Shown: positions 1 to 5,647, counted from the first letter of the stretch. The stretch: 8,322 nt of DNA from Microcaldota archaeon (GCA_028866975.1 JAGWHG010000007.1:11196-19517), one strand, 5' to 3'. Notes: generated by a model from the sequence alone, not told the origin. Numbers and translations: made by a program.

Positions 1-877
1 CCTTTTTCTCCTTCTTTTCGCCCTTGTCGACCTTTATCACGGTGTTGAGCCAGCTCCAATCGAGCCCGGTGTTCTTTAGCTCCTTGAGCACCTTCTTTGC
101 CTTCTGCGCAATCCCCTCGCACAGCACCAGCGGTATCCCGCCGCGAATCCTGTTCGATATCCTAACCTCCTTGCCATCTATGCCGGTTTTCTTGAGGTCA
201 CGATGTACGCTGACCTCTATTTCTTCGGTAGGAAGGCTTTCCACGCAAATCGGGCAGTTTATCACTATGTTGCGCAGGTCCTCTTCTCCGGGTTTGTATT
301 GCAATCTGACTGCGCGCGCATTGTAGAGCTCCACCTCCTCAAGATATCTCTCAATTTCGTCCTGGGTTGCCTTGTAGGTGCCGAAGTTGAACATCTTTCT
401 TGCGTAATCTGCAAAAGCCACGGAGAGCGCGACGGCAGTGCCTCCTGCGCTTCTTATCGGGCCTGTGAACACCATCGCAATGTAATCAGATCCGTCCGGA
501 TTTTTGTACTGCGTTATCCCGTAAACTCCCTCGGTAGGCGCCACCAGCACCCCGTCGGTCTGTATTGCAAGGCCGACCCTCACCGCAAGCTCAAGCCTTT
601 TCACATTTTCGTAATCGGCAAATGCACCATCTGTGCATATCTCCTTGACTGTCTCGAAAGCAAGTTCTGACTTCGACTGGCCCCTAAATCGCCTCTTTAT
701 GATCGCTGCAATTCCGGGAACCCCTATGATACCTTCCACCCTTGTCGCAATGTCTGGGGCGAGCTTTACCTCTACGTGTTTTTCAGGATCCAAGCCCTTC
801 TCTCTTGCAGCCTTCGCTACAGAATAAGCGCCATCAAAGCCCTTCTTGAGCGATGCAAAATATTCGTTCGTGTCCAT
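1..877 (-). CDS. polC: DNA polymerase II (PolD) large subunit DP2, N-terminal part, cut by window edge
   Basis: This is the large, catalytic subunit of the archaeal replicative family-D DNA polymerase, which works with DP1 at the replication fork. About 292 codons are visible, read leftward from ATG at 877-875. The family normally has over 1,000 residues, so most of the protein, including the polymerase active site, lies outside the window. Recognition rests on conserved N-terminal DP2 motifs: a VAKAAREKGLDP helix (about 20-31), DGVLVAPTEG (108-117), the hallmark GPIRSAGGTA (139-148), an NCPIC-x4-PTE segment (207-218), and NRIRGGIPLVL (242-252). The start codon shares its A with the TGA stop of DP1 (TGATG), which implies translational coupling within one operon. 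No defect is seen in the visible part. The family assignment is close to certain; the integrity of the rest cannot be judged. Confidence 0.95.
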   Translation of the reverse strand, partial: MDTNEYFASLKKGFDGAYSVAKAAREKGLDPEKHVEVKLAPDIATRVEGIIGVPGIAAIIKRRFRGQSKSELAFETVKEICTDGAFADYENVKRLELAVRVGLAIQTDGVLVAPTEGVYGITQYKNPDGSDYIAMVFTGPIRSAGGTAVALSVAFADYARKMFNFGTYKATQDEIERYLEEVELYNARAVRLQYKPGEEDLRNIVINCPICVESLPTEEIEVSVHRDLKKTGIDGKEVRISNRIRGGIPLVLCEGIAQKAKKVLKELKNTGLDWSWLNTVIKVDKGEKKEKK

Positions 878-2412
878 CAAACCATCATGCTGTTGAAATC
901 AAGGTTGGAGAGCTGCATTGTCTTGCTCTCATATACCGGCATTATTGCAGGCGTAGGTATGTGCCCCTGCTTTATCTGATACGCCGTCCTTGCCTGCCAC
1001 GTTCCGCTGTTGACGATGAGCGTACCGTGGTACTCGCTCGCGCCGTTTTTGTGTACATGCCCCATGTGCAATATGTCCGGCGCATCCTCAATTACCAGCG
1101 CGTCGCGGCTCGACGGCACTATTATGTTGCCCCCGTATATCGGCGAGAGGTGCCTGCGCTTGAGTATCTCAGACATCGCAATCTCGGGCTTTGCATAGCT
1201 GCAGCCCGGTATCGCCTGTATCACAGAGTCTAGCGATGTTCCGTGGTATGCCAGCACCTTGAGCCCTTCGATGTTTATAGTCGTCGGGTTCGCCACGATG
1301 TGCACATTGTCCATCGCAAAGTCCCCCATGAGGTCCTTGGTCAGTGGCGGCTGGGGCTCTGCGCGCTGCACCGCATCGTGGTTGCCCGGCGTTATGAAAA
1401 CCTCTATGTACTCCGGCACCGAGCGCAAAAAGTCGAAGAATATCGCGTACTGCTTGTAGATGTCGAGAACCGCAAGGTCGCGATCCTGGTTCGGGTACAC
1501 GCCGATCCCATCAGCCACGTCGCCGTTTATTATCAGATATTTTATCTTCCCTGCAAGCTCTTTTCTGGAATCGACATTGCCGTTTAGCCACTTGAGCATG
1601 TGCCCGAACTCCTTTTCCATGAAAAGCTTGCTGCCGACATGCACATCGGATATCATCGCGATCGCAATGTCGCTCTCGGTCGGCTTTTTTGCGTGTATCG
1701 GCACATCGGGCCAGACCATCGAGTTGGCAAGCACCATCTTGTTCCATATCTTGCCCTTGACTGCGATGACATCATCATTTACAAGCCTGCGCGCGCTCTC
1801 AAATACCTCGCCCTGCTGGTACTGCGACTTGACGAACAGAACCCGAACGGTTCCGCTCTCGTCCTCGACCGTCGCCATTATGTTTCCGTTCTTGGTGAGC
1901 ATCTTGTCATACACCATGCCGATGATCCCAACCTCCTTGCCTTCGGCATACTGCTTGACCGCATCGATGTCCTTGAGCATCCCAGACATTACAGAGCGGT
2001 GCAGCCGTATGAAATCGCGCAGCTTTCCGAACCTGTCGTTGAAGTAGTCCGCAAAATCTGCAGCCGTGCCGCCAGTCTTGTCGATTTTGCTCTCCTTGAC
2101 CGTGAACCGTGCCTCGACATCCTTTGCTATCGGCCTAAAGTCCCCAGACCGCACGATTTCTATCGGCTCTGGGACCTTTTCCTCGACTTGCTGCTTTATT
2201 ATCTGGTCGAGAATCTGCTTTGTCAGTATTGCCGCGCCGCTCTTGCCGGAAAAAAACGATTCTATGCGCGCACACAGCGCCTCTATGTCCATGCCGGTAA
2301 CGCGCGCATCGTTGATCTCCGAGGCGATCACTACCCTGTTGCTCAGTCGGCTTGCGAGTTCTACGACTAGTTTGTTGTCCGACAAGAAAAGCCCCCAGAG
2401 TAACTTTGGCAA
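877..2412 (-). CDS. polB: DNA polymerase II (PolD) small subunit DP1, 3'-5' exonuclease
   Basis: DP1 is the proofreading 3'-5' exonuclease subunit of PolD, an Mre11-like calcineurin-fold phosphoesterase. The 511-residue reading has a helical N-terminus, an OB-fold at about 160-235, then the phosphoesterase domain with its metal-binding motifs intact: DVH (256-258), GD (297-298), GNHD (343-346), YHG (389-391) and GHVH (451-454). The C-terminal TWQARTAYQ stretch is typical of DP1. It is somewhat shorter than Pyrococcus DP1, mainly through a short N-terminus. The start is uncertain. The longest reading uses TTG at 2412, but a second TTG at 2385 (giving MSDNKLVVEL) follows a GGGGGC run and lies about 30 nt downstream of a TATA-like box at 2417-2428. 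The reading from 2385 would have 502 residues. DP2 follows with a one-base overlap, so the two subunits are co-expressed. Confidence 0.95.
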   Translation of the reverse strand: MPKLLWGLFLSDNKLVVELASRLSNRVVIASEINDARVTGMDIEALCARIESFFSGKSGAAILTKQILDQIIKQQVEEKVPEPIEIVRSGDFRPIAKDVEARFTVKESKIDKTGGTAADFADYFNDRFGKLRDFIRLHRSVMSGMLKDIDAVKQYAEGKEVGIIGMVYDKMLTKNGNIMATVEDESGTVRVLFVKSQYQQGEVFESARRLVNDDVIAVKGKIWNKMVLANSMVWPDVPIHAKKPTESDIAIAMISDVHVGSKLFMEKEFGHMLKWLNGNVDSRKELAGKIKYLIINGDVADGIGVYPNQDRDLAVLDIYKQYAIFFDFLRSVPEYIEVFITPGNHDAVQRAEPQPPLTKDLMGDFAMDNVHIVANPTTINIEGLKVLAYHGTSLDSVIQAIPGCSYAKPEIAMSEILKRRHLSPIYGGNIIVPSSRDALVIEDAPDILHMGHVHKNGASEYHGTLIVNSGTWQARTAYQIKQGHIPTPAIMPVYESKTMQLSNLDFNSMMV

Positions 2413-2416
2413 AATA

Positions 2417-2428
2417 GGTATAAATCCC
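2417..2428 (-). promoter_or_regulatory. TATA-like box, candidate proximal promoter of the DP1-DP2 operon
   Basis: On the minus strand the sequence reads GGGATTTATACC. With usual archaeal spacing (about 25 nt) transcription would start near 2397, which favours the internal TTG at 2385 as the DP1 start. It competes with the stronger-looking box at 2455-2463, so the true promoter is not settled. Confidence 0.4.
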
Positions 2429-2454
2429 TTTAGAAAACGAAACGATAGCCATTG

Positions 2455-2463
2455 CTTATAAAT
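2455..2463. promoter_or_regulatory. TATA box in the divergent DP1 / small-gene intergenic region
   Basis: The plus strand reads CTTATAAAT and the minus strand ATTTATAAG, so this AT-rich element resembles an archaeal TATA box in both directions. Rightward, a start near 2485 would lie about 8 nt before the ATG at 2493. Leftward, a start near 2434 would lie about 22 nt before the TTG at 2412. It may serve both genes or only the rightward one. Confidence 0.5.
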
Positions 2464-2492
2464 GACTTAGGCCCAGCAGTTGCAGGAATTAT

Positions 2493-2732
2493 ATGGTGTA
2501 TGTTAAAAATCCAAGAGAAAAAGAGAACGCCGGTTCTGACAAGAAGCTATCGGGAATTCTTTCTCTCGCGGCATCCGGGCTCTCTGCGGGATTGCTTGTA
2601 GTTGACGGAATTGTGCGTGGCCCGTCTTATGAAAACTGGGGCGAGCTTTCCATTGCCCTGATCCTGGCTTTGAGGGGAAATGCAGACCTGCAAAGTGCAA
2701 AGAAGAAATTTGCCTGGTCGGACAAGAAATAA
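2493..2732 (+). CDS. Small hypothetical protein with one hydrophobic segment
   Basis: This 79-residue protein is not recognised. It has a charged N-terminus (about residues 5-18, many K/E/D), a hydrophobic glycine- and alanine-rich stretch at about 19-42 that could be a membrane or membrane-surface helix, a second weakly hydrophobic stretch (about 52-60), and a lysine-rich C-terminus ending WSDKK. Support for a real gene is a TATA box at 2455-2463 with correct spacing to the ATG, base composition like the GC-richer flanks, and no longer competing frame. No convincing ribosome binding site is seen, which fits a short-leader transcript. It is the only rightward gene between the leftward polymerase and Nudix units. 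Its function is unknown. Confidence 0.6.
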   Translation: MVYVKNPREKENAGSDKKLSGILSLAASGLSAGLLVVDGIVRGPSYENWGELSIALILALRGNADLQSAKKKFAWSDKK

Positions 2733-2794
2733 ATGAAGCCGCAAAGGAAATCAGGAAAACCTGCGTTAATTGTTGCGCAAATGTCTGGCCCAAA

Positions 2795-3235
2795 TTATTC
2801 GGCTTGCTTAAGCGCGAAAAGTGCCATCTCCCTAACATTTTCAGGTATATTTTTTAATTCCTCTATATTCTCCCTGTCAAACCAGCGTATATCTCTACTT
2901 TCTTCATTTTTCAAAAATTCAGAAGTTTGCACAGTCCCTAAATAGTACATACAATAGTGATTATGGTCTCCAACACTGTGTAAATTCGCATTAAATGGTA
3001 TTGCGAGCCTCCTAATCACGTCCTCTGTCTTCTTCATTCCAAAATCTGAAAAAATAAAATCAAGGCCTGTTTCCTCTTTCACCTCTCTTACTATTGCCGT
3101 ATCTGGTGTTTCATTAGGTTCTATATGCCCTCCCGGAAACAGCCATTTGTTAAGCTTTGTATGAAAGACCAAGAGGATTTTATTATCAAAAAAAATACAT
3201 GCTCCAACAGTCAAGTCCGTCTTAATATTTTGCAT
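2795..3235 (-). CDS. Nudix hydrolase (MutT-like)
   Basis: Nudix enzymes hydrolyse a nucleoside diphosphate linked to another group, using Mg2+. The Nudix box is complete. From the ATG at 3235 it starts at about residue 36 with GHIEPNE and ends with REVKEETGL, matching GX5EX7REUXEEXGU at every fixed position. It is preceded by LNKWLFPGG, a common lead-in for this fold. The protein has 146 residues, a usual single-domain length. The start is chosen at ATG 3235 because GGAGAGG lies just upstream (3238-3244). An in-frame TTG at 3265 would add ten residues and overlap the upstream gene by 8 bp, without a ribosome binding site. It follows the SAHH-like gene after 22 nt, probably in one operon. The substrate cannot be read from the sequence; a nucleotide made or used by its neighbour is one possibility. 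Confidence 0.9.
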   Translation of the reverse strand: MQNIKTDLTVGACIFFDNKILLVFHTKLNKWLFPGGHIEPNETPDTAIVREVKEETGLDFIFSDFGMKKTEDVIRRLAIPFNANLHSVGDHNHYCMYYLGTVQTSEFLKNEESRDIRWFDRENIEELKNIPENVREMALFALKQAE

Positions 3236-3237
3236 AT

Positions 3238-3244
3238 CCTCTCC
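3238..3244 (-). promoter_or_regulatory. Ribosome binding site deciding the Nudix start
   Basis: On the minus strand GGAGAGG stands two bases before ATG (3235-3233), with the GGAG core five bases from it. This is the strongest Shine-Dalgarno sequence in the window and favours the ATG over the upstream in-frame TTG at 3265. Confidence 0.7.
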
Positions 3245-3257
3245 TAGAAAGTATTTA

Positions 3258-4397
3258 TCAACCAACTTTATATACGGAGAGGTACATTTTAGCTATCCTC
3301 TTCTGGTCTTCTTCTGAAATTTCATTCAGCCCTGGTTTAACCAATCGATCATCAAGAAGGTTTATGCCATATACAATCGAAGCGTATACAAGATCCAAAA
3401 TTTTCGATGGCAATGAAGAGGAATATCGCCAGTTTATTGGTTCTCCCTTGTTTACCACCTCTATTCTTCTATTTTTTATAAAATATGTCCACACATCTTC
3501 TCCATATTCTACTTTATAAGCGTGATTTTCAAACGCCTCCAAATCAAACTCTACTCTTTTCGATGTTCCAGAAACTAAAAACACCCCAGATTTTAATCCC
3601 TCGATATCATTAATTTTAATTGAGTGGTTCGGATTTCCAGTAACTGCAAGGACTATATCTGCCTTAGAAAATGAAGGAGATACTCTATGTTTTCCAGAAG
3701 CGCTTATTAGTCTAATTGGATCTGTATCATATACTATAAGGGATTTGCAATGACCCTCCAAGTATCCTGCAACATGGGATCCCAAGTTTCCGTAACCCAA
3801 CAGCAAAATTCTCTGATCCTCTAGGCTAGGTAAATTATTTTCTTCAAGAAACCTCTCAGTATTGTATATTATTGCTCTAGCCACATAACTATCCTCTACG
3901 CGTTTTAATTTTGATTGTGCAATCGAAATTACGGGCAGTCTTTTAAGTATGGCCTTCTCCCATAACCAATGACCTTGATTCGTGTCCTCAACAATTCCCA
4001 AAACATTCGCCCTTTTATCTAGAATCTCCGCGATCCCACTAGTGTATCCACCTATTTCCTCTATTATTACATTTTCTTTTGAGGAAAGGACCTCCTTCCG
4101 AACTATCTCTTTTATATCGCCTAAGGAATCCGGTACAACCACTTCAAAATCATTGCATAACTCATTAACTACCGATTGAACAGCAGAATAGGGTATCCCC
4201 ACTATTTTTCTTACTTTATAGCCTTCCGTCAAACTTTCAATGAACGGCAAGGCAAATTCATTTAGGTGATGAACCAAAATCAATTCAGTGTCATGTTTAC
4301 CTCGAGCAATTTCTTTACATAATAGTGCTTTAGGATTGTTATCAACAAGTTCTGGGAAAAGCGCATCCGCTCTACCCACTTTTTTACTAATCCCCAC
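3258..4397 (-). CDS. SAHH-like NAD-binding protein with altered active site
   Basis: This 379-residue protein resembles S-adenosylhomocysteine hydrolase (SAHH) in order and spacing of motifs. EDTNQG (137-142) stands where SAHH has EETTTG. The run SKLKRVEDS (162-170) matches the SAHH catalytic TKSKFDN region, keeping Lys165 and Asp169 but with Ser170 for Asn. GYGNLGSH (201-208) is the dinucleotide-binding loop, with an acidic residue after strand 2 (D224 or D226) as in NAD-dependent Rossmann folds. The SAHH NIGHFD motif is replaced by VSGTSK...FD (275-285), so the catalytic histidine is missing. It is also shorter than typical SAHH. It probably binds NAD and a nucleoside-like ligand but is unlikely to be ordinary SAHH. 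The GTG start at 4397 lies about where a TATA box at 4420-4428 would initiate, so the transcript may be leaderless. The Nudix gene follows. AT-rich composition suggests transfer. Confidence 0.75.
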   Translation of the reverse strand: MGISKKVGRADALFPELVDNNPKALLCKEIARGKHDTELILVHHLNEFALPFIESLTEGYKVRKIVGIPYSAVQSVVNELCNDFEVVVPDSLGDIKEIVRKEVLSSKENVIIEEIGGYTSGIAEILDKRANVLGIVEDTNQGHWLWEKAILKRLPVISIAQSKLKRVEDSYVARAIIYNTERFLEENNLPSLEDQRILLLGYGNLGSHVAGYLEGHCKSLIVYDTDPIRLISASGKHRVSPSFSKADIVLAVTGNPNHSIKINDIEGLKSGVFLVSGTSKRVEFDLEAFENHAYKVEYGEDVWTYFIKNRRIEVVNKGEPINWRYSSSLPSKILDLVYASIVYGINLLDDRLVKPGLNEISEEDQKRIAKMYLSVYKVG

Positions 4398-4419
4398 AGA
4401 CTAATTATGAATTTCGGGG

Positions 4420-4428
4420 TTTATATTC
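4420..4428 (-). promoter_or_regulatory. TATA box of the SAHH-like/Nudix operon
   Basis: The minus strand reads GAATATAAA. About 25 nt downstream falls near 4399, almost at the GTG start codon (4397), so a leaderless or near-leaderless mRNA is expected. No Shine-Dalgarno sequence precedes that GTG, which agrees. Confidence 0.5.
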
Positions 4429-4430
4429 AT

Positions 4431-4450
4431 TGTTAAATATTCGTTTAACA
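4431..4450. repeat. Perfect inverted repeat between UPF0147 and SAHH-like genes
   Basis: The 20 bases TGTTAAATATTCGTTTAACA form two 7-base arms (TGTTAAA/TTTAACA) around TATTCG. The site begins six bases after the UPF0147 stop codon (in the minus-strand direction) and abuts the TATA box of the SAHH-like operon. It could be an operator for a dimeric regulator of that operon, a 3'-end hairpin of the UPF0147 transcript, or a scar at the island boundary. Confidence 0.6.
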
Positions 4451-4456
4451 ACCGAT

Positions 4457-4726
4457 TTATTCCTTTATCGATTCCAGAAGGCTTAGCAGGTTCCAAATCA
4501 CCGTCCTTGCATAAGGAGGGAGATTGATGTCGTTGCTTACCTCGTCTATCTTATAAGTCGCCTGGCTCGCCTTTACCGCGTATGCCTCCTTGCCCTCAAG
4601 CGCCTTCTTTGCCTCGTCAAGCGCGCTCTTGACATTCCTCGGAACACTGTTGTCGCCTAGGAGCATGTCTATCTGCTGCTTTACCTGCAAAATCGTCTCA
4701 TCGAATTTTTTCTCATCCTTAGCCAC
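4457..4726 (-). CDS. UPF0147 family protein
   Basis: This 89-residue, mostly helical protein matches the archaeal UPF0147 family, whose function is unknown. Diagnostic stretches are SVPRNVKSALDEAKKAL (about 27-43), a second helix with ATYKIDEVSNDINLP (about 56-70), and the C-terminal ARTVIWNLLSLLESI (about 73-87). Length is typical. The start is GTG at 4726, supported by GGTGAT at 4730-4735. The 3' end of the tRNA-Arg gene lies only 22 nt upstream, with no room for a separate promoter at the usual distance, so it is probably transcribed together with the tRNA. Base composition matches the host genes rather than the AT-rich block next to it. Confidence 0.85.
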   Translation of the reverse strand: MAKDEKKFDETILQVKQQIDMLLGDNSVPRNVKSALDEAKKALEGKEAYAVKASQATYKIDEVSNDINLPPYARTVIWNLLSLLESIKE

Positions 4727-4729
4727 TTT

Positions 4730-4735
4730 ATCACC
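4730..4735 (-). promoter_or_regulatory. Ribosome binding site of the UPF0147 gene
   Basis: GGTGAT on the minus strand, three bases before the GTG start at 4726, matches the archaeal Shine-Dalgarno extension GGTGATC. It supports the GTG start and translation from a leader generated downstream of the tRNA. Confidence 0.55.
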
Positions 4736-4762
4736 AGTTTTAGATATGCGGGCCCGGCGGGA

Positions 4763-4777
4763 TTTCCATCATTGGAT
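4763..4777 (-). other. tRNA-Arg intron 2, 15 nt, non-canonical position 59/60 in the T loop
   Basis: The intron AUCCAAUGAUGGAAA interrupts the T loop. The fold is: T stem GCGGG/CCCGC, 3' bulge AAU cut as AA|U, 4-bp helix UUCA/UGGA (one U-G pair), 5' bulge AAA cut as AA|A, and an 8-nt loop UCCAAUGA. Sequence alone would allow shifts by a few bases within the A runs. Only the 59/60 placement puts both cuts in the standard bulge positions. T-loop introns are known from some Thermoproteota and need a splicing endonuclease with relaxed specificity. Confidence 0.85.
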
Positions 4778-4799
4778 TTTGAACCCGCGGCCTACAGCT

Positions 4800-4812
4800 G
4801 TCTTCAGACAGT
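4800..4812 (-). other. tRNA-Arg intron 1, 13 nt, canonical position 37/38
   Basis: The intron ACUGUCUGAAGAC lies after A37. The precursor folds as a bulge-helix-loop: the anticodon stem, a 3' bulge ACA cut as AC|A, a 4-bp helix CUUC/GAAG between anticodon-loop bases 32-35 and the intron, a 5' bulge UAA cut as UA|A, and a 6-nt loop CUGUCU. Both cuts fall after the second base of a three-base bulge, as the archaeal splicing endonuclease requires. Confidence 0.88.
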
Positions 4813-4852
4813 TAGAAGGCTGCCGCTCTATCCAAGCTGAGCTACGGGCCCA

Positions 4853-4879
4853 GCTAGATATCATGGAGCGGCTAGATAT
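4853..4879. repeat. Nine-base direct repeat upstream of tRNA-Arg
   Basis: GCTAGATAT occurs at 4853-4861 and again at 4871-4879. The distal copy overlaps the TATA box and the tatD stop codon; the proximal copy ends two bases from the tRNA 5' end. It may be a small tandem duplication of the promoter or a coincidence in AT-rich flanking sequence. Confidence 0.5.
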
Positions 4880-5636
4880 AAAAGAACTCCCTTAGGGTGT
4901 CGGTCGTCGTCTGCGCAAGCTCCTCCACGCCGATGTCCTTTATCTTTGAAATCATCTCAAGCGACCTCTTCACATCCAGCGGCGTCTTGCCAACAACCGG
5001 CGAGTCGGTCTCCACAACGATGTTCTTCACATCGATTGCGCGTATCGCCTCCCTTCTCTTGCTGTTCTCGACAGGGGGCACCGAGATGATATATCCTCTT
5101 TTCTCGACCTCGATTGCGTCGCTGCCATTGCCCTCAAAGAAGTGGAACATGACCCTTTTCATCTTGTGCTTGTCTAGTAGCCTCATTATCTCATCAAAGC
5201 CTCCGCGCGAATGTATCACAACAGGAAGTTCTAGCTCGCCTGCAAGTGCCAGTTGCCTTTCAAATACCTCTCTTTGCACATCAATGTCGCTTGGCGTTTT
5301 TGCAATCTTGAAATCAAGCCCAATCTCTCCGATGCCGACAATCTTCTTGTTTGCCTTCACAAGCGCATGCAGAGAGCTCACCGACCTTGCGTCGCTGTGC
5401 GCAAAATCGGGCGCTATCCCGACTATCCCAAACACGATCTCCTCTGCGGTGAGCTCTGAAACCTGCAGATTGTCCTTTCCGCTGCCGCCAGTTGCAAGTA
5501 TCACCTTCATGCCGTGTGCCATCGCGTCAGCAACCGCAGCCTTTGGATCATCGAAAAGATTGAGGTGGCAGTGCGCATCTGACAATTCGGCAACCGCCTG
5601 CGCCATCCTGGAAAGAGAAGCAGTGCTCTGATACAT
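4872..5636 (-). CDS. tatD: TatD-family metal-dependent hydrolase
   Basis: TatD proteins are two-metal TIM-barrel hydrolases of the amidohydrolase superfamily; characterised members are DNases with 3'-5' exonuclease activity. The 254-residue product keeps all expected ligands: DAHCHL (20-25, H22 and H24), GEIGLD (103-108, E104), VIHSR (140-144, H142), MFHFF (163-167, H165) and ETDSP (209-213, D211). Length is typical. The ATG at 5636 gives the longest form. The ATG at 5606 (residue 11) would place the start nine residues before the DAHCHL motif and would fit a start from the TATATA at 5656-5661. The gene ends within the promoter of the tRNA that follows. The physiological substrate is not evident; roles in DNA repair or in removing 3' D-aminoacyl or damaged ends are possible by family. 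Confidence 0.92.
   Translation of the reverse strand: MYQSTASLSRMAQAVAELSDAHCHLNLFDDPKAAVADAMAHGMKVILATGGSGKDNLQVSELTAEEIVFGIVGIAPDFAHSDARSVSSLHALVKANKKIVGIGEIGLDFKIAKTPSDIDVQREVFERQLALAGELELPVVIHSRGGFDEIMRLLDKHKMKRVMFHFFEGNGSDAIEVEKRGYIISVPPVENSKRREAIRAIDVKNIVVETDSPVVGKTPLDVKRSLEMISKIKDIGVEELAQTTTDTLREFFYI
4876..4883 (-). promoter_or_regulatory. TATA box of tRNA-Arg, inside the end of tatD
   Basis: The minus strand reads TTTATATC, centred about 28 bases before tRNA base 1 (4851), so initiation is expected a few bases before the tRNA. The box is formed by the last tatD codons, TTC TTT TAT ATC, directly before its TAG stop. The promoter therefore overlaps coding sequence. Confidence 0.65.
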
Positions 5637-5647
5637 CTAACCACAAC

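Larger units (their letters stand above)
2795..4450. other. AT-rich block holding the SAHH-like and Nudix genes, candidate acquired island
   Basis: From about 2795 to 4450 the DNA is clearly richer in A and T than both flanks, and third codon positions shift from the C/G-ending codons of DP1, UPF0147 and tatD to A/T-ending ones (many ATA, TTA, AAT, GAA). Both genes inside share this composition and direction. A perfect inverted repeat marks the right end. No integrase, transposase or flanking direct repeats were found, so acquisition is inferred from composition only. Confidence 0.5.
4749..4851 (-). tRNA. tRNA-Arg (anticodon UCU) with two introns
   Basis: The gene spans 103 bases. Removing 13 bases (4800-4812) and 15 bases (4763-4777) leaves a 75-nt tRNA with all stems paired: acceptor GGGCCCG/CGGGCCC, D stem GCUC/GAGC, anticodon stem GCAGC/GCUGU (one G-U), T stem GCGGG/CCCGC, T loop UUCAAAU. 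The anticodon loop CUUCUAA gives anticodon UCU, read as arginine AGA/AGG. U8, G18-G19, A20 and discriminator G73 are present, and A20 and C35 agree with arginine identity. CCA is not encoded. A TATA box lies about 25 nt upstream. The second intron sits in the T loop, where ordinary gene finders often fail, so this gene may be missed or called a pseudogene. Perfect complementarity of the spliced stems argues that it is functional. Confidence 0.93.

Noticed and set aside
1460..2370. Long rightward open frames (1460-2047 and 1600-2370) opposite DP1
   Set aside because: They are antisense to DP1, whose catalytic motifs are all intact. Their translations show no recognisable domain and biased low-complexity composition typical of shadow frames.
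3235..3265. TTG start for the Nudix gene at 3265
   Set aside because: It has no ribosome binding site and overlaps the upstream coding end, whereas ATG 3235 has GGAGAGG just upstream.
4749..4851. tRNA-Arg as a pseudogene because of the enlarged T loop and anticodon loop
   Set aside because: After removing two introns with correct splice motifs all stems pair, and tertiary and identity bases are present.
4749..4851. tRNA-Arg as the attachment site of the AT-rich island
   Set aside because: The UPF0147 gene, with host-like composition, separates them. I found no second copy of the tRNA 3' end at the far boundary and no integrase in the window.
4897..5631. 244-codon rightward open frame opposite tatD
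   Set aside because: It mirrors tatD almost end to end and is rich in Ser and Leu, as expected from the antisense of a GC-rich gene. tatD has every metal ligand.
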